DNA of 29,479 nt from UMGS363 sp051891935. Its GTDB lineage: Bacteria; Bacillota; Clostridia; Oscillospirales; Ruminococcaceae. Of this stretch, positions 7,785 through 13,679 are shown one piece after another. A program made the translations under genes and the position numbers. The first letter of the stretch is position 1. Every line of letters starts with the position of its first letter. The DNA lies in NCBI GenBank assembly GCA_051891935.1, contig JBJFFR010000171.1, forward strand, positions 1 to 29,479, in the 5' to 3' direction. The notes beneath the pieces were generated by a model. It ran no database searches. It was not told the origin of the DNA and saw nothing but the letters and a program-made list of their open reading frames with translations.

Positions 7785-8714
7785 TTATCCTAAAATATTA
7801 AACAGCGTTCCTGCGGCACAAGCGGTCAGAATGACGATGCCGAGAACGGCGAAATTTTCCTTCATATTCTTATTAGTGCGGAAAAGTACGGCGATACCAA
7901 CACCTGCCGAGGATATAAGTCCTGCGATCGCAGAGCCGAACGGAAGAATTCCTTCACAGTACAGCTCGGTAATGAGCACAGAGGCTGCACAGTTCGGGAT
8001 AAGTCCGACTATTGCGGCAACAAGCGGCTGAAAGAATCCCGTTTTATCGATAAAAGCTTCAAAGGCTTCATTCCCTGCGATGCCCAAAACAAAACCGAGG
8101 ATAAGGTTCATAATAAGAATAAAAATGAGTATTTTAATAGTGTGTTTAAGCGCCGAATACCATATACCGTGGCTTCCGCAGCCGCAGTCCGAGCAAAAAT
8201 CCTCATAATCGGGGTCCTCCTCACGGAAGGATTTTCTCAAATGATCTATTACATCTATGAGAAGACCGACTACTATCGCAATAATTACCTTTGTCAGCAA
8301 AAGCGGAAGGATAACCGAAAGCTTGTCGGGATGCGCAAGAAGCACAGGTATCGCTTCGTCCGAAGTCGAGATGAACACAGCCGCAAGCGTTCCCATCGTT
8401 ATGAGCTTTCCGCTGTAAAAGTTCGCAGCCGCAATGGAAAATCCGCACTGCGGTATGCAGCCGAGAAGCGCACCTGCGGCTGAACCGATAAATCTTCCGC
8501 CGCCCGTTTTCTTCAGGATATTTTCAAGATGTTCGCCTGCCTTATGCTCGATGAATTCCATCAGAAGGAACGCAAGGAAAAGAAACGGTATCATTTTTGC
8601 CGCGTCAATGAGCGCATCAAGTATGATATCGAGTGCGTCAAAACCCTCGTGAGCTTCCGAATGAAGCATGAAAAGATTTTTCGTGATAGCATAAGCCGTA
8701 TAAGAAAAGTTCAT
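7785..8714 (-). CDS. Putative manganese/heavy-metal exporter, 10-TM ArsP_2-type permease
   Basis: A 309-residue membrane protein of the family annotated as 'putative manganese transporter' or 10-TM heavy-metal exporter (Pfam ArsP_2). The two halves each carry a Cys/Pro membrane motif: GCIPQCGF (Cys86, Cys90) and GLIPNCAAS (Cys242). The central cytoplasmic loop is acidic then Cys-rich (REEDPDYEDF, then Cys174, Cys177, Cys179 and His182), a plausible metal-binding site. An N-terminal His/Glu patch (HSEAHEG) may also bind metal. It is the first gene of a run with the SLC13-type permease (13-nt gap) and the GH44 gene. A strong promoter with an overlapping palindrome lies upstream. Metal specificity is inferred from the family name only. 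Confidence 0.8.
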   Translation of the reverse strand: MNFSYTAYAITKNLFMLHSEAHEGFDALDIILDALIDAAKMIPFLFLAFLLMEFIEHKAGEHLENILKKTGGGRFIGSAAGALLGCIPQCGFSIAAANFYSGKLITMGTLAAVFISTSDEAIPVLLAHPDKLSVILPLLLTKVIIAIVVGLLIDVIDHLRKSFREEDPDYEDFCSDCGCGSHGIWYSALKHTIKILIFILIMNLILGFVLGIAGNEAFEAFIDKTGFFQPLVAAIVGLIPNCAASVLITELYCEGILPFGSAIAGLISSAGVGIAVLFRTNKNMKENFAVLGIVILTACAAGTLFNILG

Positions 8715-8740
8715 TTATTTTCTCCCAAATATTCAAAAAC

Positions 8741-8762
8741 ATAATTATACAATTCTAATTAT
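8741..8762. promoter_or_regulatory. Palindromic operator candidate over the exporter promoter
   Basis: Seven-base arms ATAATTA/TAATTAT separated by 8 nt overlap the -10 box and predicted start site of the exporter operon. The position fits a repressor site. The sequence is A/T-rich, so chance is possible and no regulator family can be assigned. Confidence 0.4.
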
Positions 8763-8786
8763 ATCACAAATATCTATATTAAGCAA
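8758..8786 (-). promoter_or_regulatory. Sigma-A promoter of the exporter-permease-GH44 run
   Basis: TTGCTT (8781-8786) and perfect TATAAT (8758-8763) are 17 bp apart on the minus strand. It is divergent from the guaA promoter, about 30 bp away. Confidence 0.75.
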
Positions 8787-8818
8787 GAAAAAATATAAAA
8801 TTTCGGTGGAAAAAAGTA

Positions 8819-8847
8819 TTGCAGTTTTCGAAAACTTATGGCATAAT
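8819..8847 (+). promoter_or_regulatory. Promoter of guaA
   Basis: TTGCAG (8819-8824) and CATAAT (8842-8847) are 17 bp apart. The leader is only about 45 nt, too short for a purine riboswitch, and none is visible. Confidence 0.6.
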
Positions 8848-8897
8848 ATAATAAACTGTCTTATATCGATTAATTTATGATGAAATGAGGTAAAAAT

Positions 8898-10430
8898 ATG
8901 GCTCACGAGATGATTGTTGTTCTCGACTTCGGCGGTCAGTATAACCAGCTTATCGCACGCCGTGTAAGAGAATGCGGAGTTTACTGTGAAGTAAAGTCAT
9001 ACAAGACTCCTATCGAGGAGATCAAGGCAAAGAACCCCAAGGGAATTATCTTCACAGGCGGTCCCAACAGCGTTTATGATGAAAATTCACCGCATATCGG
9101 CAAGGAAATATTTGAGCTTGGCGTTCCCGTGCTTGGTATCTGCTACGGCTGCCAGCTTATGGCTTACACACTCGGCGGAAAGGTTTCCTCCTGTGTGACT
9201 TCCGAATACGGAAAGACCGAAACTAACTATGACAGCAGCAGTCTTCTTTTCAGCGGACTTCCCGAAAAGGCGATCTCCTGGATGAGCCACACGGACTTCG
9301 TTTCCGAAATCCCCGAAGGCTTCAAGGTGACCGCTCACACAGCCGACTGTCCCGCTGCCGCATACGAAAATCCCGAAAAGAAGCTCTATGCCGTTCAGTT
9401 CCACCCTGAAGTAAATCACACCGAAAACGGCTGCAAAATGATCGACAGCTTTGTTAAGAATGTCTGCGGCTGCGTCGGCGACTGGACAATGGGCAACTAC
9501 GCAAAGACAGCTATCGAAGATATCCGCAGCAGAGTAGGCGACGGTAAAGTCCTTCTTGCACTTTCGGGCGGCGTTGATTCGTCCGTTCTCGCAGCTCTTC
9601 TCTCAAAGGCTGTCGGAAGCCAGCTCACCTGCATATTCGTTGACCACGGCTTTATGCGTAAAAATGAGGGTGATGAAGTAGAAGCTGCTTTTGCTGACTG
9701 GGATATCAATTTTGTTAGAGTGAACGCCAAGGAGCGCTTTATGTCGAAGCTCCGCGGAGTTTCCGACCCCGAAACAAAGCGCAAGACCATCGGCGAAGAG
9801 TTCATCCGTGTATTTGAAGCGGAGGCAAAAAAGATCGGCAAGGTCGACTTCCTCGCACAGGGAACGATCTACCCCGACATCATCGAAAGCGGCACAGGTG
9901 ATGCTGCCGTTATCAAGTCGCACCATAATGTAGGCGGTCTCCCCGACTATGTTGATTTCAAGGAGATCATCGAACCGCTCCGACTCCTTTTCAAGGACGA
10001 GGTAAGAGCACTCGGACGTGAGCTCGGACTTTCCGATGTTCTCGTAAACCGCCAGCCCTTCCCCGGCCCCGGACTTGCTATCAGAATAATCGGCGAGATC
10101 ACCGATGAAAAGCTGGAGATACTCCAGGATGCTGACTGGATCTTCCGTGAGGAGATCGCAAAGGCAGGACTTGACAGGTCTATCAACCAATTCTTCGCAG
10201 TTCTCACAAACAACCGCTCTGTCGGCGTAATGGGTGACGGGAGAACCTACGATTACACACTTGCGCTCCGTGCAGTCGAAACCACCGACTTTATGACAGC
10301 GGAATTCTCCCGAATCCCGTATGAAGTTCTTGCCGTATGCTCAAGCAGGATCGTAAACGAGGTCAAGTCGATAAACAGAGTTGTGTACGATGTTACCACA
10401 AAGCCGCCTGCTACTATTGAGTGGGAATAA
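8898..10430 (+). CDS. guaA: GMP synthase (glutamine-hydrolysing)
   Basis: This enzyme converts XMP, ATP and glutamine to GMP, the last step of de novo guanine nucleotide synthesis in the cytosol. Its 510 residues match the family length. The N-terminal glutamine amidotransferase domain (about 5-190) has the nucleophile Cys82 in GICYGCQ and the His169/Glu171 pair in VQFHPEV. The ATP pyrophosphatase domain carries the PP-loop SGGVDS (223-228). The C-terminal dimerisation domain ends in the expected TTKPPATIEWE. The ATG start follows ATGAGG, and the gene has its own promoter and terminator. It supplies the GTP pool used by the nearby c-di-GMP and (p)ppGpp enzymes, though that link is only contextual. 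Confidence 0.98.
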   Translation: MAHEMIVVLDFGGQYNQLIARRVRECGVYCEVKSYKTPIEEIKAKNPKGIIFTGGPNSVYDENSPHIGKEIFELGVPVLGICYGCQLMAYTLGGKVSSCVTSEYGKTETNYDSSSLLFSGLPEKAISWMSHTDFVSEIPEGFKVTAHTADCPAAAYENPEKKLYAVQFHPEVNHTENGCKMIDSFVKNVCGCVGDWTMGNYAKTAIEDIRSRVGDGKVLLALSGGVDSSVLAALLSKAVGSQLTCIFVDHGFMRKNEGDEVEAAFADWDINFVRVNAKERFMSKLRGVSDPETKRKTIGEEFIRVFEAEAKKIGKVDFLAQGTIYPDIIESGTGDAAVIKSHHNVGGLPDYVDFKEIIEPLRLLFKDEVRALGRELGLSDVLVNRQPFPGPGLAIRIIGEITDEKLEILQDADWIFREEIAKAGLDRSINQFFAVLTNNRSVGVMGDGRTYDYTLALRAVETTDFMTAEFSRIPYEVLAVCSSRIVNEVKSINRVVYDVTTKPPATIEWE

Positions 10431-10446
10431 AAAATCTATATAAAAC

Positions 10447-10483
10447 AAACGTCGGAAACACACTCCCAGTGTTTCCGACGTTT
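10447..10483 (+). terminator. Bidirectional terminator between guaA and the chemoreceptor gene
   Basis: A perfect 15-bp stem (10447-10461 with 10469-10483, AAACGTCGGAAACAC) has a 7-nt loop and is followed by TT(A)T-rich sequence. It lies 16 nt past guaA and 17 nt past the end of the convergent gene, so it serves both. Confidence 0.92.
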
Positions 10484-10500
10484 TTATGCTTATTTTATGC

Positions 10501-12003
10501 TTATCCTGCAATAACCTGATTAAGATGCTCTGCCGCAGATTTGATATCCTCTACTATCTTGGCAAGATCTGCGGTACCAGCACTGTTTTCTCTTGTTGCT
10601 TCGGTAACAAGCTTTGCAGCTTCGCAGTTCTGCGCGGTATTTGCGCTTATTTTCTCCATGCTTTCGAGTATCTCGCTGCTCTTTATGCGTATCTCCTCTG
10701 CGGAACGGTCGATAGCGTATATCTTCTGCGCAAGCTCTCCGTTTGAAGCGGTAATTACCGAAGAGCTTTCGTTTGCCTTGCGTATGCTTTCCATTCCCGT
10801 TTTGGTGAAGCCTGAATTCTGCTCCATTGCACTTACTGCGTCATCGGTGTACTTTGCGACCTCGCTTATGATCTTTTCAATGTTATCGACCGCAGCCTTG
10901 GTTTCAACGGCAAGCTTCTGTATCTCGGCTGCAACAACCGCAAAGCCCTTTCCGTGCTCGCCTGCTCGGGAAGCCTCGATACGGGCATTGATCGAAAGAA
11001 TATTCGTCTGCGCAGATATCTCGGTAATAGTCTGGACGATTCCGCTGATCTCCTTTGAACGCTCTCCAAGACTGCTTATGATGCGGCTGCATTCGTTGGT
11101 GCTTTCAAAGATCTTTTCCATATCGGCAGTAGCGTCATCCATAAGCCGCTGATTTTCCTTTGTGCTCTGTTCTATCTCGCTTGTAAGCTCCGCAGTTTTA
11201 TGGTTCATATCGCTCAAAACCGAGATCTCGTTCGTCATATCGTTCATCTTTTTATCGGCAAAGCTTACCGACTCCGCATTCTCGGAGGAACCTGCAAGAA
11301 GGTTCGCCGATTCGTCAGCGATGCTGCGGTTAGCCTTTACGGAGCTTGCTGTAATATCGGAAAGCTTTGTGACCATGCCGGAAAGAGTTTCGGAGGTCTT
11401 CGTCATCTGCTCGACCATTTCCTTCTGCTGCTCCGCACCGAGAAGATTCGAGAGCATTGAAGCAGTTCTTGTACAGAGCGATGTAAAGATAGCGGCGACC
11501 GCAATTACACAGAGGGCACGGGGAGCAACGCCGAACGTGATAAGACTTTTCATCGTATCAAAGTTTTCGTCGGTAAGGTCAACATAATTAAATGCAAAAA
11601 TCTGACCTGCCGAAGTGCCGATAACGGTCATCAGCGTTGCCATGATGTTAAGCTTTTTCGAGAAATAAAGGCTTGAAAGTGCGATAGCGTAAATATAAAC
11701 CGCAACAACATGATAAACGAGCGTTGCACTCATGATCGTAACAAACGCTGCCGCACAAACGACCGTTATGTATTTCACCGATTCGTTTTTCATCTTCAAA
11801 ATATTGACAAGCAGCGTCGGCATAAGAAGACATATACTTCCGAGGATAAATGCGACCGTCATAAGTCCGATCTTGACCTTAAAGATCCCAACGATGTCAA
11901 GAATATAGATAAGCGTGAAAATGAGGAAGGTTATCCTCATCACCTTCGCAGACAGCTTGTTTGCCTGCTGCTCATTTTCCATCAGCATTTTATTCTGTGT
12001 CAT
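10501..12003 (-). CDS. Methyl-accepting chemotaxis-type receptor with polytopic N-terminal membrane domain
   Basis: A 500-residue receptor predicted to signal to CheA/CheW. The N-terminus (about 20-190) has six hydrophobic segments with little extracellular loop, so there is no classical periplasmic ligand domain. The C-terminal cytoplasmic signalling domain has the hairpin tip ITEISAQTNILSINARIEA followed by SRAGEHGKGFAVVAAEIQKL, as in MCPs. The ATG at 12003 is chosen over one 46 codons upstream because GGGGGAG precedes it and the promoter lies just upstream (12091-12119); the upstream ATG lies outside the predicted transcript. No che genes are in the window. The input stimulus may be membrane state or a small hydrophobic ligand, but that is inference. 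Confidence 0.9.
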   Translation of the reverse strand: MTQNKMLMENEQQANKLSAKVMRITFLIFTLIYILDIVGIFKVKIGLMTVAFILGSICLLMPTLLVNILKMKNESVKYITVVCAAAFVTIMSATLVYHVVAVYIYAIALSSLYFSKKLNIMATLMTVIGTSAGQIFAFNYVDLTDENFDTMKSLITFGVAPRALCVIAVAAIFTSLCTRTASMLSNLLGAEQQKEMVEQMTKTSETLSGMVTKLSDITASSVKANRSIADESANLLAGSSENAESVSFADKKMNDMTNEISVLSDMNHKTAELTSEIEQSTKENQRLMDDATADMEKIFESTNECSRIISSLGERSKEISGIVQTITEISAQTNILSINARIEASRAGEHGKGFAVVAAEIQKLAVETKAAVDNIEKIISEVAKYTDDAVSAMEQNSGFTKTGMESIRKANESSSVITASNGELAQKIYAIDRSAEEIRIKSSEILESMEKISANTAQNCEAAKLVTEATRENSAGTADLAKIVEDIKSAAEHLNQVIAG

Positions 12004-12090
12004 AATATCTCCCCCGTTTTGCCGTAAAATCTCAAATTGATATCCCTGTAAAACAGCCATTTTTTGCAATGGCAGACTATTGGTAATTTT

Positions 12091-12119
12091 ATTATACCAT
12101 TTTATACAGCTTATTTCAA
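12091..12119 (-). promoter_or_regulatory. Sigma-A promoter of the chemoreceptor gene
   Basis: TTGAAA (12114-12119) and perfect TATAAT (12091-12096) are 17 bp apart on the minus strand. The leader to the ATG at 12003 is about 80 nt. Confidence 0.78.
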
Positions 12120-12169
12120 TACCTTTTGCGATAAAATTCATATTCAGCCGATAAGTTGCAGTAAATTTT

Positions 12170-12622
12170 TTATGCCTTGTGGATATAGACCCTCATATCT
12201 TCTCCGCTGTCATCGACAACGTTGCAGAAATACTCCCAGCCGTAACGCTCATAGAACGTATTATGCTGCGTGAACAGATAAAGCGTATCAACGCCCTTTT
12301 CCTTCATATCAACGCAGACAAAATTCAGCAGCTTTCCCGCAATACCCTGTCCGCGGCAGTCATCCTCGGTATAAACTGCGCAGACGTTAGGCGCAATATC
12401 CTTTCTCGGGTGAAAATCATTTTCAATTATACCCATTCCGCCGATAATGCGTCCGTCCTTAATTGCGCAGTACCATTGAGGAACGGGAGAAGCGCCGTTA
12501 ATTGCTTCTTCCATGCTTCCACGATAAGCTTCAACGGGAAGCTTCCATTTATCGCTGAACCACTCCGCCGCCTGCTGTTTTAGCTCGGGACGGTCGGTGA
12601 TCCTTATTATCCCATATTCCAT
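12170..12622 (-). CDS. GNAT family N-acetyltransferase
   Basis: A 150-residue protein with the GNAT fold, which moves an acetyl group from acetyl-CoA to an amine. The acetyl-CoA pyrophosphate loop is CRGQGIAGKLL (Arg90-Gly-Gln-Gly-Ile-Ala95), and the following LYLFTQHNTFYERYGWEYF matches the family's last strand-helix region. WYCAIKDGRIIGGMGI fits the central strands. The acceptor is unknown; the overall look is closest to small-molecule or aminoglycoside-type GNATs of Firmicutes. It is the last gene of the LytTR-DUF3021 operon, 12 nt after the membrane protein. No terminator was recognised after it. Confidence 0.88.
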   Translation of the reverse strand: MEYGIIRITDRPELKQQAAEWFSDKWKLPVEAYRGSMEEAINGASPVPQWYCAIKDGRIIGGMGIIENDFHPRKDIAPNVCAVYTEDDCRGQGIAGKLLNFVCVDMKEKGVDTLYLFTQHNTFYERYGWEYFCNVVDDSGEDMRVYIHKA

Positions 12623-12634
12623 TTTAAATATTTC

Positions 12635-13060
12635 CTAATTTCTCTTTTTGATCTCTTCAAGCATTCTGTTCATTTTTTCAGCCTCTGCAAGATTAAGATA
12701 GCAGTCGGCAATAAAAACAAACAGATATGCAATAAGTATTGAAGCAGCGGTCAGCAAAAGAGCTTTAGGATCCCTTACACCATCGCGGAAATATACAAAA
12801 AACATCACGATCGCTTCAATACACAGAAAATGCGTCACTCTTCTTATTATCAATTCTTTATCCGAAAGCTCACGTTTGCTGTTGAATACCAGCCCGGGCA
12901 ATGTAAGCAGCACCGACCGAAGTATCATATCCGTTTCCCAGCCGAAACCGACGATAAATTCCGGAACGATACCCAAACCTGTAAGAACAGCAAAATCCGC
13001 TGTCAGAATAAAATATATAAGAAGAAAATGAGTGAAAAGCTTTCCTCCCGTTTCACACAT
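12635..13060 (-). CDS. DUF3021 family four-TM membrane protein
   Basis: A 141-residue membrane protein with four predicted helices (about 10-32, 44-58, 75-93, 102-125) and a charged C-terminal helix ending EEIKKRN. The length, topology and position directly after a small LytTR gene (3-nt gap) match DUF3021 proteins. In other Firmicutes these are thought to hold the partner LytTR regulator inactive at the membrane. That role is family knowledge, not seen directly. The ATG follows GGAGGGATGATCT, and the ribosome site lies inside the end of the LytTR gene, so translation is probably coupled. Confidence 0.82.
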   Translation of the reverse strand: MCETGGKLFTHFLLIYFILTADFAVLTGLGIVPEFIVGFGWETDMILRSVLLTLPGLVFNSKRELSDKELIIRRVTHFLCIEAIVMFFVYFRDGVRDPKALLLTAASILIAYLFVFIADCYLNLAEAEKMNRMLEEIKKRN

Positions 13061-13063
13061 AGA

Positions 13064-13504
13064 TCATCCCTCCATAAGCCTTTGCTTGATATTCTTCGCA
13101 TACATTCTTGATATCAGTATCTCCTCGCCGTTTTTCAGCTTTGCATAAAACCTCGAATTAAGCGCAGGACGGAAGGATTCTATCCGGAGAATGTTCACGA
13201 CCGTCGACTTTGAACAGCGTATGAATTTTCTGTCCGAATAAAGCTCTTCTATCTCGTAAAGACGGCTTTTTATGCTGTAGACCTTGTCCTCCGTGTAAGC
13301 GAACACCTGCTCGCCCACTGCTTCAAAGTAAAGAATTTCAGCAAGCGGTATCTGATAAACTCTTTCATCGATATATCCCGTAACAACATTGCCTTTCATC
13401 AGGACATATTCCTTTATATCTTCAAAATCCTTTGTCATCTCAACGCATTCAATAATGACCTGCTCCTCTTCTGCGCAGGCAGCTTTTCTTATCGTCAGGC
13501 GCAA
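13064..13504 (-). CDS. LytTR-domain DNA-binding regulator (stand-alone)
   Basis: A 146-residue regulator with a short N-terminal region and a LytTR domain over the C-terminal two thirds: QIPLAEILYFEAVGEQVFAY, then FIRCSKSTVVN, then LKNGEEILISRMYAKNIKQ. There is no receiver domain, as expected for the LytTR/DUF3021 type. The start is taken as TTG at 13504, with GGGGGTGA eight bases upstream. An in-frame ATG at 13561 is rejected because it overlaps the -35 box (13556-13561) of a near-consensus promoter and would be untranscribed. The three-gene operon (LytTR, DUF3021, GNAT) probably regulates itself, as such pairs do. Confidence 0.87.
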   Translation of the reverse strand: MRLTIRKAACAEEEQVIIECVEMTKDFEDIKEYVLMKGNVVTGYIDERVYQIPLAEILYFEAVGEQVFAYTEDKVYSIKSRLYEIEELYSDRKFIRCSKSTVVNILRIESFRPALNSRFYAKLKNGEEILISRMYAKNIKQRLMEG

Positions 13505-13532
13505 ATCCGTTTCACCCCCATTGATTATAACG

Positions 13533-13561
13533 ATTATACAACATTTTTTCCTTTTTTTCAA
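13533..13561 (-). promoter_or_regulatory. Sigma-A promoter of the LytTR operon
   Basis: TTGAAA (13556-13561) and TATAAT (13533-13538) are 17 bp apart on the minus strand. The transcript starts about 20 nt before the TTG start codon, which decides the start. Confidence 0.8.
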
Positions 13562-13624
13562 GTCTTATAACCAAAATATCCGCATAAAGACATTGCTTTC
13601 GAGTTTATATAATGCCATAAAGGA

Positions 13625-13661
13625 AAACAGCAGCCCACATATATTATGTGAACTGCTGTTT
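13625..13661 (-). terminator. Stem-loop terminator after the FecR/TETP gene
   Basis: Arms AAACAGCAG (13625-13633) and CTGCTGTTT (13653-13661) enclose a CACATA/TATGTG inner stem. On the minus strand it is followed by TCCTTT, a modest U-tract. It is 18 nt past the stop codon. Confidence 0.68.
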
Positions 13662-13679
13662 ATGAATTTTAGCAAACCT

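Noticed and set aside
8848..8897. Purine or PRPP-type riboswitch upstream of guaA
   Set aside because: The predicted leader is only about 45 nt and shows no aptamer-like conserved segments.
12004..12141. 46-codon N-terminal extension of the chemoreceptor
   Set aside because: The promoter at 12091-12119 and the GGGGGAG site before 12003 support the internal ATG; the extension has no ribosome site and mostly precedes the predicted start site.
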